From Agrobacterium vitis (GTDB taxonomy: Bacteria > Pseudomonadota > Alphaproteobacteria > Rhizobiales > Rhizobiaceae): a DNA stretch of 64,000 nt. Location: NCBI RefSeq assembly GCF_014926405.1, contig NZ_JACXXJ020000005.1, positions 3,608,501 through 3,672,500 of the forward strand, in the 5' to 3' direction. A program made the position numbers and the translations under genes. Below are positions 12,363 through 20,593 of the stretch, piece after piece (the stretch's first letter is position 1; each line of letters begins with the position of its first letter). The notes beneath the pieces were generated by a model. That model did not search any database, was not told where the DNA came from, and saw only the letters and a program-made list of their open reading frames with translations.

Positions 12363-12560
12363 CTAACGGCCGCCGCCGGTGATCCACAATGTCAACATGA
12401 TCAACACCACGGCAATGGCCTGAAGCAGCACACGCATCTGCATCAGCTTGTTGGAACGGTTGGCATCGCCGCCCTTCATCATGTTGAACAGCCCGCGCAC
12501 CAGCACCAGCGCGACAAGCCCCATGACGATAATAGCCAGAATGGTGGTGAATGAGGACAT
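12363..12560 (-). CDS. HIG1-type twin-transmembrane protein
   Basis: A 65-residue protein with two hydrophobic segments (about 4-26 and 43-60) joined by a short polar loop rich in Asn, Arg, Ser and Lys. This is the two-helix layout of the HIG_1_N family, small inner-membrane proteins related to respiratory supercomplex factors in mitochondria. It lies 36 bp downstream of the SDR gene and 130 bp upstream of the adenosyltransferase, all on one strand. Its bacterial role is not established. Confidence 0.82.
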   Translation of the reverse strand: MSSFTTILAIIVMGLVALVLVRGLFNMMKGGDANRSNKLMQMRVLLQAIAVVLIMLTLWITGGGR

Positions 12561-12596
12561 GACGCGCCGCCGACTTTCGTTATTGATGCTTTCCGA

Positions 12597-13430
12597 TCAA
12601 TCCAGCGCCCGCATCAGCCGATAGAAGAGATCGGACGGCATCAGCCGTTTGAGTGCGACGCCCTGTTTCGCCGGTTTCGTGACCAGATAATGTGGCCGTG
12701 GACGCTTCGCGGTCAAGGCGTGTTGCAGCACTTTATACACGGCATCCGGTCCAAGCTTGTGGCGGTTTTTAGGCCCGGTGCCGTCAAGGCGCGCCAATTG
12801 CCGCTGATAATCTGCGGCATGGACCGAATTTTCCACGTCGATATTGCGTTTGATGGCCTCAAGGCAATTGGCGGTGAAGCGGCTTTCTATCGGACCCGGC
12901 TCGATCAGGCTGACCATGACGCCGCTGCCATCCAGTTCCATGCGCAGGGTCAGCGACAGGCCCTCCAGCGCAAATTTGGACGCCGTATAAGCACCGCGCC
13001 AGCGATAGGGAATAAGGCCGAGAATAGACGAGCATTGCACGATCCGGCCCGACCCTTGCGCGCGCATCACCGGCACGACCCGCCGTGTCAGGTCGTGCCA
13101 GCCGAAGACATTGGTCTCGAACTGTTCACGAAGTGCCTCCGTTGGCAGGTCTTCGACAGCACCTGCCTGGCCGTAGGCGCCATTGTTGAACAGGGCGTCC
13201 AGCCGCCCGCCGGTGCGCGACAACACGGTTTCCGCGAGAGTGGCGATGCTTGCCGTGTCGCGGTAATCCATCAGCAGCGCTTCAAGCCCGTCATCCTCAA
13301 GGGATTTAAGATCTTCTGCCTTGCGCACGGTGGCAAACACCCGCCAGCCATCCTGCTTCAGGGCGCGGGCGCAGTAGGCTCCAATGCCGGAGGAGCAGCC
13401 GGTGACGATAATGCTTTTCTGTGCGACCAT
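12597..13430 (-). CDS. Short-chain dehydrogenase/reductase
   Basis: A classical SDR of 277 residues. The cofactor loop TGCSSGIG is at residues 10-17, NNGAYG supplies the NAG-like motif, the catalytic Ser is near 135 (CSSILG), and the catalytic Tyr and Lys are Y148 and K152 (YTASK). The frame opens at 13469, but the ATG at 13430 has GAGG upstream and gives the usual short N-terminus before the Rossmann fold. The substrate cannot be told from the sequence. It is divergent from yihY and precedes the twin-transmembrane gene. Confidence 0.9.
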   Translation of the reverse strand: MVAQKSIIVTGCSSGIGAYCARALKQDGWRVFATVRKAEDLKSLEDDGLEALLMDYRDTASIATLAETVLSRTGGRLDALFNNGAYGQAGAVEDLPTEALREQFETNVFGWHDLTRRVVPVMRAQGSGRIVQCSSILGLIPYRWRGAYTASKFALEGLSLTLRMELDGSGVMVSLIEPGPIESRFTANCLEAIKRNIDVENSVHAADYQRQLARLDGTGPKNRHKLGPDAVYKVLQHALTAKRPRPHYLVTKPAKQGVALKRLMPSDLFYRLMRALD

Positions 13431-13539
13431 ATGAGGTTTTCCTCTTACAAATACGGTAGGGTCTCCCATATTCGACAGATATAGGCAATTGTGGCAGGCC
13501 GCTTGAGAAGCAGTCAGTGAAGAATGAACGGGAGACGGA

Positions 13540-14436
13540 ATGCGGTCCTATCTGGGCAGGCTTTACAAGGTGGCCTTCGATGCGGTCTGGCATTTCACCG
13601 AGGACGATGGTTGGGCGATGGCGAGCCACGTGGCGCTGTCGATCCTGCTGGCCGTGTTTCCCTTCCTGATTTTCGGCACGGCGCTTGCCGGTCTTCTCGG
13701 TGCCAATACATTTGCACCAACCGCCATCCATTTCATCTTTGATACCTGGCCAGAGGAAATCGCCAAGCCGATTTCCGAGCAGGTGGTGCAGGTGCTGACC
13801 ATTCCGCGCGGCGGGCTACTGACCATTTCGGTGCTGGCGGCTGCCTATTTCGCTTCCAACGGGGTGGAAGCGCTGCGCACCGCGCTGAACCGTGCCTACC
13901 GGGTCACGGAAACCCGGCCCTGGTATATTACCCGACTCATTAGCCTCGGTTTCGTTATCATGGGGGTTGCCGCTTTTGCTGTGATCAGCGTGCTGCTGAT
14001 CGCCGTGCCGATCGCGCTGCGCTTTGCCGAGCGGCAATTTCCGCTTTTGAAGGATTTCCTGGCGCTGGTCTCGAACTGGAGCGTGCTTGGCACCCTGATC
14101 CTGTTGACCATCGGCCTGACGATTTCGCATCTGTGGCTACCGGCGGACCGGCGCCGGCTGATCGACGTTCTGCCTGGAATCTGCCTGACACTGCTGCTCT
14201 GGCTGCTGGGGGCGCTGGCCTTTGCCGCCTATCTCGCCACCTTTGCCAATTACGCCGCCACCTATGCCGGTCTGGCCTCGGTTATGGTGGTGATCATATT
14301 TCTCTACATGCTGGGCGTGTTGTTCCTGATCGGGGCGGAATTCAACGCGGCGCTGATGAAGTTTTCCAGGCCGCGCACGCGATCACGGCGAATGTCGGAC
14401 CGCAATCCCCACCAGCCGACGGATGTCGAGGGGTGA
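13540..14436 (+). CDS. YihY-family inner membrane protein
   Basis: A 298-residue integral membrane protein with about six hydrophobic helices (near 35-60, 90-110, 138-162, 185-203, 212-235, 245-275). The family marks are DDGWAMASHVALSILLAVFPFL at the start of the core, FASNGVEALRTALNRAYRV in the middle and YAATYAGLASVMVVIIFLY near the end. YihY proteins were once called RNase BN, which is wrong; their role is unknown. The 3' end overlaps the convergent gluQ gene by 54 bp. Confidence 0.9.
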   Translation: MRSYLGRLYKVAFDAVWHFTEDDGWAMASHVALSILLAVFPFLIFGTALAGLLGANTFAPTAIHFIFDTWPEEIAKPISEQVVQVLTIPRGGLLTISVLAAAYFASNGVEALRTALNRAYRVTETRPWYITRLISLGFVIMGVAAFAVISVLLIAVPIALRFAERQFPLLKDFLALVSNWSVLGTLILLTIGLTISHLWLPADRRRLIDVLPGICLTLLLWLLGALAFAAYLATFANYAATYAGLASVMVVIIFLYMLGVLFLIGAEFNAALMKFSRPRTRSRRMSDRNPHQPTDVEG

Positions 14437-15312
14437 TAGCCCATCTGCGCGCAAATGCCGGAGCCCTGCCGATTGCAGGCTTTTCGATAGTTTGCGTCCA
14501 TCCTCGCCCATCATCAGTCGATGGTGCGTATAGGTCGGAGCGGGCAGGCCAAGCAAGCTCTGCAACAGGCGGTGGACGGCGGTGGCCTGGTAGAGATCCT
14601 CGCCGCGCACCACATGGGTCACGCCCTGGAGCGCGTCATCCACCACCACCGACAGATGATAGCTGGACGGCGCATCCCAGCGCCAGAGAATGACATCGCC
14701 CCAGATCGTCGGGTCGGCGTCGATCTGCCGCACCGTGTCGTCTTGTCTTTCTTCCCAATGCAGGTTGCCGCCAACCATGGAGAGGGCTTTGCCGGTATCC
14801 AGCCGCAGGCTGTGGCGCTCGCCTCTGTCAATCCGTTGCTGCGTCAGATGCCGGTCCATCTGCCGTTCGTTTGCCGGATAATGCCAGGCACCATCCGGGT
14901 CGTGCGGCCAGACCTTGCCTTGGGCCTCTGCGGTCTGCGCCTGCCGCTTGATCTCGGCCCGGCTGAGAAAGGCCGGATAGACCAGATTCATGGCCTGAAG
15001 CTTTGCCAAGGCAGAACGATAGGCGTCGATATGCTCTGACTGGCGGCGCACCTGATGTTCCCATGCCACGCCAAGCCAGGCCAGATCCTCGTAGATCGCC
15101 GCCTCGAATTCGGGTGTGCAGCGGTCGATATCGATATCCTCGATCCGCAACAGCAGCCGGCCACCGGTCGCCTCAGCCATATCGGCATTGATCAACGCCG
15201 AAAGGGCATGGCCGAGATGCAGATAGCCATTCGGACTGGGCGCAAAACGCAAGACTGGTTTTTGCGAAACGGGTAAAGGATGGTGGTGATCGGGCATGGT
15301 CTGTTTTGTCAT
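14383..15312 (-). CDS. gluQ: Glutamyl-Q tRNA(Asp) synthetase
   Basis: A truncated paralogue of glutamyl-tRNA synthetase that attaches glutamate to the queuosine base of tRNA(Asp). The 309-residue protein has FAPSPNGYLHLGH (class I HLGH motif at 32-35), RIEDIDIDRC for ATP and glutamate binding, and the KLSKS signature around residue 275. It has no anticodon-binding domain, which sets it apart from GltX. The zinc-binding cysteines of the E. coli enzyme are absent here. Its last 54 bp lie under the end of yihY, and it diverges from the glycosylase gene with a 23-bp gap. Confidence 0.93.
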   Translation of the reverse strand: MTKQTMPDHHHPLPVSQKPVLRFAPSPNGYLHLGHALSALINADMAEATGGRLLLRIEDIDIDRCTPEFEAAIYEDLAWLGVAWEHQVRRQSEHIDAYRSALAKLQAMNLVYPAFLSRAEIKRQAQTAEAQGKVWPHDPDGAWHYPANERQMDRHLTQQRIDRGERHSLRLDTGKALSMVGGNLHWEERQDDTVRQIDADPTIWGDVILWRWDAPSSYHLSVVVDDALQGVTHVVRGEDLYQATAVHRLLQSLLGLPAPTYTHHRLMMGEDGRKLSKSLQSAGLRHLRADGLSPLDIRRLVGIAVRHSP

Positions 15313-15335
15313 GATTTATAGCGGGAGGAAAAGAG

Positions 15336-15989
15336 ATGGCCGAGATGATGCGAATTCGCAACCAAGCGGATCTTGCTATCGGCCTTGAGGCATTGCTGGA
15401 TATCGATCCCCGGCTTCATGCCATTGCCCGCCAAGCCGGACCCTTGCCGCTCCGATTGACGGAACCGGGTTTCGAAGGGCTGGCCTTCATCATCGTCTCG
15501 CAGATGGTTTCGCGCGCCAGTGCTGATGCGATTTGGCGGCGGCTTTGCGAGGCGATGGGTACAGCCGAACCCGCCGCCTATCTGGCGCTGGGCGATACAG
15601 CGCTTTCGCTGGGTCTGTCGCGTGCCAAGCATGCCTGCCTGAGCGGTCTGGCCTCTGCTGTCCAGGCTGGTGACATCGATCTCTTCGCCATCCTCGATCA
15701 GCCGGTGGAGACCGGTATTGCCGAGCTGACCCGGCTGCGTGGCATTGGGCTGTGGACATCGGAAGTTTATCTGATGTTTTGTGGCGGTCACGCAGATGTG
15801 TTTCCGGCAGGTGATGTGGCGCTGCGGGCGGCTGTGGGGGATGGTCTTTGCCTTGCCGCGCGCCCGGACATCCGCGAAACCACCCGAATTGCACTGACCT
15901 GGCGGCCATACCGCGCCATTGCGGCACGGTTGTTCTGGGCCTTTTATGCGGCGCGTTTACGACGCGAAGCAGCGCCGGTGCCGGTCTGA
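15336..15989 (+). CDS. DNA-3-methyladenine glycosylase II, HhH-GPD family
   Basis: Base-excision repair enzyme that removes alkylated purines. The 217-residue protein carries the helix-hairpin-helix LTRLRGIGLWTSEVYL (about 130-145), followed about 15 residues later by FPAGDVALR with the catalytic aspartate. No iron-sulfur cluster cysteines follow, which fits AlkA-like rather than EndoIII-like enzymes. It is short compared with E. coli AlkA (282 residues) because the N-terminal subdomain is missing, as in many rhizobial homologues. It is divergent from gluQ. Confidence 0.9.
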   Translation: MAEMMRIRNQADLAIGLEALLDIDPRLHAIARQAGPLPLRLTEPGFEGLAFIIVSQMVSRASADAIWRRLCEAMGTAEPAAYLALGDTALSLGLSRAKHACLSGLASAVQAGDIDLFAILDQPVETGIAELTRLRGIGLWTSEVYLMFCGGHADVFPAGDVALRAAVGDGLCLAARPDIRETTRIALTWRPYRAIAARLFWAFYAARLRREAAPVPV

Positions 15990-16087
15990 TGGAGAATCAG
16001 TTCACTGCTTATTTATTGGGCTTCACAATCCTGTAACAGCAAGCCTAATATAGAGGGAGCAGATGCCGAATCGATCAGGAGAACGCC

Positions 16088-16645
16088 TTGACGATTGCAG
16101 TTTCGCCCCAGTCCTTGCCAGCGCTTGTGCTCAACGCTGATTATAGGCCACTGAGTTATTATCCCTTGTCGTTGTGGTCCTGGCAGGACGCGATCAAGGC
16201 GGTTTTCCTTGACCGTGTGAATATCATCGCCGAATACGATCATTCGGTCTGTTCACCCAGCTTTTCCATGCGGCTTCCCAGCGTGGTCAGCCTGAAAACC
16301 TATGTGCAGCCAACACGCAATCCCGCCTTCACACGCTTCAACGTGTTTCTGCGCGACAAGTTTCAGTGCCAATATTGCGGCTCGCCTGACGACCTGACCT
16401 TCGATCACGTCATTCCCCGCGCCCATGGTGGGGAAACCACCTGGCAGAATGTCGTGGCGGCGTGTTCGCCCTGCAATCTGCGCAAGGGATCGAAATTGCC
16501 GAAACAGGCCAATATGTTCCCGGCCCAGAAGCCCTATCAGCCAAGCGTGCAGGACCTGCACAACAATGGCCGGTCGTTTCCACCCAACTATCTGCATGAA
16601 AGCTGGGTGGATTATCTCTATTGGGATTCGGAGCTTCAGCCTTAA
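16088..16645 (+). CDS. HNH endonuclease (TTG start)
   Basis: A 185-residue HNH-family nuclease. The zinc pairs C94/C97 and C126/C129 bracket the core with D106-H107 and the downstream Asn/His positions, in the layout CQYC...FDHVIPRAHGG...CSPCN. The start is TTG at 16088, with AGGAG six bases upstream and no in-frame ATG before residue 61, so the TTG is well supported. Stand-alone genes of this type are widespread in alphaproteobacteria next to core genes and are not clearly tied to a mobile element. Substrate unknown. It is convergent with dsbB. Confidence 0.9.
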   Translation: MTIAVSPQSLPALVLNADYRPLSYYPLSLWSWQDAIKAVFLDRVNIIAEYDHSVCSPSFSMRLPSVVSLKTYVQPTRNPAFTRFNVFLRDKFQCQYCGSPDDLTFDHVIPRAHGGETTWQNVVAACSPCNLRKGSKLPKQANMFPAQKPYQPSVQDLHNNGRSFPPNYLHESWVDYLYWDSELQP

Positions 16646-16648
16646 GCT

Positions 16649-17161
16649 TTACGCCTTCATCCGCCGTGCGCCCCAGAAGGCGATGGCGGCGAGAAAGAGG
16701 CTGGTCAGGACATTCCAGCCGGCCAGCGACACACCGAAAATCCGCAAGGCTGCTTCCGTGCAGGACGGCCCTTTGAAACTGTTGAGCTGCGAGAGGATGT
16801 CGCCGCTGCCGTTGAAGCCTGCGCCGCTGGTGGCTGAGCAGGCGCTCGGGCCCTCCCAGAAATGCCATTCGACGCCTGCGTGGTAAACGCCGAGGCCAGC
16901 GCTGACGATCATGATCAGGCCGAGAAGCAGGATCAGGCTTTTCGTGACTTTGGCGGGTAGGTTGATGGTGGCGGCGATGACCGTCACCACTCCGATTGCT
17001 GCGCCGATGTAATAAGGCTTGCGCTGCAACAGGCAAAGCTCGCAGGGAATATAGCCGCCGAGATATTCAAAGGCCAAAGCCGAGCCGACAACCCCGGCCA
17101 TGCCAAGGGTCAACAGGAGGGCAGGGGCAAGACCGGGCCGGTTGGAAGAAAGCGTGGTCAT
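16649..17161 (-). CDS. dsbB: Disulfide bond formation protein B
   Basis: Inner-membrane enzyme that reoxidises DsbA using quinone. The 170-residue protein has four hydrophobic helices. The quinone-side pair is C40 and C43 in PCELC, followed by LCLLQRKPYY typical of the family. The second periplasmic pair is formed by the Cys in PSAC and the Cys in GPSC. An ATG at 17161 with GGAG seven bases upstream is preferred over a TTG at 17188 that would overlap the upstream gene. It follows the DedA-like gene by 23 bp. Confidence 0.88.
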   Translation of the reverse strand: MTTLSSNRPGLAPALLLTLGMAGVVGSALAFEYLGGYIPCELCLLQRKPYYIGAAIGVVTVIAATINLPAKVTKSLILLLGLIMIVSAGLGVYHAGVEWHFWEGPSACSATSGAGFNGSGDILSQLNSFKGPSCTEAALRIFGVSLAGWNVLTSLFLAAIAFWGARRMKA

Positions 17162-17184
17162 GATGGTTCTCCAATCCTCATCTT

Positions 17185-17775
17185 TCAATGGACAAGGAGG
17201 CGATAGGCGACGAACAGGGCGATCAGCACGATAGCGCCGACAGCGGCGATCAGGCCGAGGCGTTTTTCAATGAAATGGCGGATCGGTTCACCGTAGCGAC
17301 GCAGCAGCCAGGCCAGAAGGAAAAACCGGCCTCCACGCGCGATGATGGCGGTCATGATGAACAACCAGATATCCACATGCGCGACGCCCGACAGGATCGT
17401 CACCACCTTGATCGGCGGCAGATGGGCCAAGCCGGAGGTAATCAGCAGCAGCACCACCGTTTCATAGTCCACCGACAGGCGCAACTGGTCGAAGGCATCG
17501 GCCTTGCCGTAAAACTCAAGGATGGGCCGGGCAATGCTTTCATAGGCGTAATAGCCGAGAAACCAACCGGCTATGCCGCCCAAAACCGAGGTGATGGTGG
17601 CAATGGTCGCATAGCGCCAGACCTTTTCCGGCTTGGCCAGCGCCATGGGCAGGAACAGCACATCGGCAGGGACAAGAAAGATCGAGCTTTCCACAAAGGA
17701 GATTGCCCCAAGCCAGGCTTCCGCCGATTTGCGGGCGGCAAGCGACATGGTCCAGTCGTAAAGGCGTCGCAGCAT
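17185..17775 (-). CDS. YqaA-type DedA/SNARE-associated membrane protein
   Basis: A 196-residue membrane protein of the VTT/DedA group, close to the YqaA branch. Family marks are FVESSIFLVPADVLFLPM near the N-terminus and GGIAGWFLGYYAYE, with three or four helices following. Distant DedA proteins recycle undecaprenyl phosphate, but the YqaA branch is not characterised. The ATG at 17775 has AAGGAG directly upstream, so the longer frame to 17829 is not used. It likely forms an operon with dsbB. Confidence 0.88.
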   Translation of the reverse strand: MLRRLYDWTMSLAARKSAEAWLGAISFVESSIFLVPADVLFLPMALAKPEKVWRYATIATITSVLGGIAGWFLGYYAYESIARPILEFYGKADAFDQLRLSVDYETVVLLLITSGLAHLPPIKVVTILSGVAHVDIWLFIMTAIIARGGRFFLLAWLLRRYGEPIRHFIEKRLGLIAAVGAIVLIALFVAYRLLVH

Positions 17776-17966
17776 GATCGCTCCTTGGCTCGATGCAGAG
17801 GGTCTTTGCCATTGCGGCGCAGCATTCAAGATGACGAAAGACTGAATATCTGCCGTTCCGTCAAGTCTTTATGCGCAAAGCCCATGGGCTGTAAATGCGG
17901 CGAAAACAGTGATATTGCCCGGATGCCTAACTTTTGCGTGAAACCGGAAATTTGTAAAAAACCCGG

Positions 17967-17996
17967 TTGACCGACCCCCCTTCCTCCGTGTAGTTC
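17967..17996 (+). promoter_or_regulatory. Possible promoter of tRNA-Leu
   Basis: TTGACC at 17967-17972 and TAGTTC at 17991-17996 are 18 bases apart and end 19 bp before the mature tRNA. The -10 match is weak. Confidence 0.3.
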
Positions 17997-18015
17997 GTCC
18001 TTCTACTCTCTAAGT

Positions 18016-18100
18016 GCCCCTTTGGCGGAATTGGTAGACGCGCCTGACTCAAAATCAGGTTCCGAGAGGAGTGCTGGTTCGATTCCGGCAAGGGGCACCA
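18016..18100 (+). tRNA. tRNA-Leu (anticodon CAA)
   Basis: An 85-base class II tRNA with encoded CCA. The acceptor arms GCCCCTT and AAGGGGC pair fully. The anticodon stem CCTGA/TCAGG holds the loop CTCAAAA, so the anticodon is CAA, reading UUG. A short variable arm and the T-arm (GGTTCGATTCC) follow. It marks the left border of the accessory stretch, but I see no second copy of its 3' end in the window. Confidence 0.97.
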
Positions 18101-18379
18101 TCAATATCTTTAATGTATTGAAATCATTGAGAGTTTAAGGTGTTTTTGTCCCGCCTTTTGTCGGCCCCGGAATGCCTGGGACAATCTCGGTGTTTTTTTG
18201 TTCTGGGATGAGCTTGTCAACGGCGTTCTCGGCAGTCCTCTTCCGGTTGGCATTTTTAGTGTCGGTGACCGTTTGGGTCTTTGTCACCTAAGCATAGATC
18301 GCCATTCACCTGATCGAGCGGCAGCTTTAAAGGGCCACGAGTGCGGGCCAGACGACAGAATTGAGGGCGCCTAACCATG

Positions 18380-18859
18380 TTATTCCGCCACTCCGAAACC
18401 GGCCGCAGAGGTCGCGGTCTGCGCGGCGACAGCAAGCTGAGACATCACGCTTCTCGCAACATGTGATGTTTCCTCACCGAGAGCCTCAGCCAGACGGACG
18501 CGGGCATCCTCCCAGGTGGCCATAGATTGAGCCATCAACTGGAGGCCTTTATCGGTAAGTGCCAGGCGTTTGCCGGCCCGGCCCCGTCCTCCTTGACTAT
18601 GCACGAGATTGTTCCGTTCCAGGCTCTTTACGCTCCGGCTGAGAGTGGTGGCGTCGACCCCGGCGCGTGCCGCCAGTTCAGCGAGCGTTGGCTCGTGGCT
18701 ACCGCCAATCCCCACCAGAAGACTGAACTGCTCTGCGGTGATCCCTAAGGGTCGAAAGCAGGCATTGTAATAGCGTGTCAAGGCCCTCGCGGCGACCCTG
18801 GCCTGGAAGGCCGGGCACTCGGTTTCGACGCGGCGATAGAAATCTGAAGTGTCTGTCAT
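18380..18859 (-). CDS. MarR-family transcriptional regulator
   Basis: A 159-residue winged-helix regulator. ITAEQFSLLVGIG leads into the helix-turn-helix TLAELAARAGVDATTLSRSVKSLERNNLV (about residues 57-85), then a basic wing GGRGRAGKRLALTDKG. The ends are helical and would form the dimer interface. It is divergent from a DUF1330 gene, and the 65-bp gap holds a perfect 20-bp palindrome, which strongly suggests that it represses both genes. The ligand is unknown. Confidence 0.9.
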   Translation of the reverse strand: MTDTSDFYRRVETECPAFQARVAARALTRYYNACFRPLGITAEQFSLLVGIGGSHEPTLAELAARAGVDATTLSRSVKSLERNNLVHSQGGRGRAGKRLALTDKGLQLMAQSMATWEDARVRLAEALGEETSHVARSVMSQLAVAAQTATSAAGFGVAE

Positions 18860-18889
18860 TTGCAGGTCTCGACAATCTCCGACTCACTG

Positions 18890-18909
18890 AATACTGTATA
18901 TACAGTATT
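18890..18909. promoter_or_regulatory. Perfect 20-bp palindrome, probable MarR operator
   Basis: AATACTGTATATACAGTATT is a perfect palindrome between the divergent marR and DUF1330 starts, 30 bp from marR and 15 bp from DUF1330. Its length fits a MarR dimer site and its position would block both promoters. Confidence 0.75.
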
Positions 18910-18924
18910 TTCGGGAGCTGCACT

Positions 18925-19215
18925 ATGACTGCCTATGTTCATGTCAATCTGCGTATCAAAGATCCAGCCAAGCAAGCCGCATTAGCGCCGCGCTTTCAAG
19001 CCGCGTTAAAGGCAGCCGGGGGCCGTATCCTGCACTTTGGGCCGGTAGCCGAGATTCTGGAAGGGGACGTGACCCCATTGCCTATGGCTGGCATCTTCGA
19101 ATTCGCCACCCTTGCCGATGCGCAGGCGTTTTATAAGTCGTCAGAATATGTGCCAATCAAGGTCGAGCGTGATGAGGCCCAGGAAGCACGTATGTTTATT
19201 GTCGACGCGAATTAG
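18925..19215 (+). CDS. DUF1330 domain protein
   Basis: A 96-residue protein of the dimeric alpha/beta-barrel superfamily. Its C-terminal half (GIFEFATLADAQAFYKSSEY, then an Arg/Glu-rich tail and MFIVD) follows the DUF1330 pattern, where a strand is followed by a helix with an S-x-E-Y motif. No catalytic function is known. ATG 18925 is preceded by GGGAG. The pairing with a divergent marR and a shared palindrome suggests induction by a small molecule. Confidence 0.85.
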   Translation: MTAYVHVNLRIKDPAKQAALAPRFQAALKAAGGRILHFGPVAEILEGDVTPLPMAGIFEFATLADAQAFYKSSEYVPIKVERDEAQEARMFIVDAN

Positions 19216-19590
19216 CGAGATCCGCACCTATGATCGCCCAGCCACTTGTCTGTGAATTAAGCACCGGCCCTTTTCCGTCGCAATTTTTGGAGAACGCCGG
19301 ACAAGTCAAAAGCAGATTTTGCAGGGCAGCCCCTAGAAGCGGGCTTTCTAGGTTCGGCCCCGTCTCAAACATTTAAGATAGCCTAAGCAGGGTGGCGGAT
19401 ATCGGGAGCCGCCAACGCTGATGGAACGACTGAACTGGAAACTTTTAAACGCTGATTGACAACATATTGTCGAGAAAATCCCACGCACGCCACTTACTCG
19501 CGCTTTGATCGGCCATGGAGCATCTTTGAAAATCATTGGTGCGCGGCTCTGATCAATGTGCTGGTGGGCGGTGCTCGGCGCCGAGAACTA
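19216..19590. other. Gene-poor gap
   Basis: 375 bp with no supported gene. The only structure noted is a near-palindrome at 19458-19471. Stop codons occur in all frames. Confidence 0.5.
19458..19471. promoter_or_regulatory. Near-palindrome GACAACATATTGTC
   Basis: The arms GACAA and TTGTC flank a 4-base centre. It lies in a gene-poor gap, 120 bp beyond the 3' end of lysR, so no target gene is evident. Confidence 0.2.
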
Positions 19591-20484
19591 TCAGCTCTCC
19601 GTTTTCAGCGCACTGATGAGGGCGCGCAGTGCCGGTGGCGTCTGACGGCGGCTCGGGTGATAGAGGTAGCAGCCCTGAAATTGCGGACACCACTCGTCGA
19701 GAACCTGTATCAATCGGCCGGAGGCAATGTCCTCGGCAACATCATGCTCCAACAGGTAGCCGAGACCAGCCCCGGCTCTGACGGCGGCGGCGGCGAGATC
19801 GCCGTCATTGCCGACAAAGGAACCGGAGGTTCTGATCTTGATCTCACGTCCATCGCGTTCAAACTCCCAAGGAAGAAGTCCGCCAGCGCTTGCGAGCCGA
19901 TATCCAATGCAGTTGTGTACTTCAAGATCACCAGGCGTTTGCGGCTTCGGATGGTGCTCGAAATAACAGGGTGTCGCGACTACGATGGTTCGAAGGTCTG
20001 GACCGACCCGCACGGCGATCATATCCTTCGCGACGTTCTCGCCGAACCTTATTCCGGCGTCGTAGCCTTCGGCGACGATATCTGTCAGCCGGTCATCGAT
20101 ATTCACTTCGACCTGGATTTCGGGATGTGACAGGAGGAACGCTGGAAGCTTCGCCATGAGAACGGTTTTTGCAGGGTAAGAGAAGGTCGTGATCCGCACT
20201 GAGCCTGAAGGGCTGTCACGCCATTCGGCCAGCGCCGAAAGCCCATCCTCGATCGAGGCGAATGCTGGTCGGATGGATTGCAGCAGCCTGTCGCCGGCTT
20301 CCGTCGGAGCGACGCTGCGTGTCGTCCTTGCCAGCAGCCTGACACCAAGTCTTTCCTCCAACCCGCGCATGGCATGGCTCAGCGCCGAGGGCGATATTCC
20401 CAGGGATGCTGCGGCCCTTGTGAAGCTCCGCTCGCGTGCGACGGCGGCAAAAGCCAAGAGATCGTTCAATTCGCCTCGTTCCAT
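19591..20484 (-). CDS. LysR-family transcriptional regulator
   Basis: A 297-residue regulator. The N-terminal helix-turn-helix spans about residues 18-60, with FTRAAASLGISPSALSHAMR and LEERLGVRLLARTTRSV. The effector domain follows from about residue 90, including NIDDRLTDIVAEGYDAGIRFG, typical of the subgroup that controls reductases and efflux. It is divergent from an aldo/keto reductase gene with a 109-bp gap. A 16-bp inverted repeat just upstream of its start is a likely autoregulatory site. Confidence 0.94.
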   Translation of the reverse strand: MERGELNDLLAFAAVARERSFTRAAASLGISPSALSHAMRGLEERLGVRLLARTTRSVAPTEAGDRLLQSIRPAFASIEDGLSALAEWRDSPSGSVRITTFSYPAKTVLMAKLPAFLLSHPEIQVEVNIDDRLTDIVAEGYDAGIRFGENVAKDMIAVRVGPDLRTIVVATPCYFEHHPKPQTPGDLEVHNCIGYRLASAGGLLPWEFERDGREIKIRTSGSFVGNDGDLAAAAVRAGAGLGYLLEHDVAEDIASGRLIQVLDEWCPQFQGCYLYHPSRRQTPPALRALISALKTES

Positions 20485-20490
20485 TGCTGC

Positions 20491-20506
20491 AACTTGCTCA
20501 CAAGTT
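20491..20506. promoter_or_regulatory. Candidate LysR operator
   Basis: AACTTGCTCACAAGTT is a perfect 6-base inverted repeat with a 4-base centre, 7 bp upstream of lysR and 87 bp upstream of the reductase gene. LysR-type regulators commonly bind such dyads in the divergent gap. Confidence 0.55.
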
Positions 20507-20593
20507 CATGCCGCGCGCAACGGCTAATCGAGAGGCATGCGACCGGCTAGGGTGTCAGCAGAAACTTTTCGAAACACACTCAAGGAATTCAAC

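Noticed and set aside
18071..18100. Search for a repeated tRNA-Leu 3' end as an attachment site
   Set aside because: No second copy of the 3' segment was found by eye in the window.
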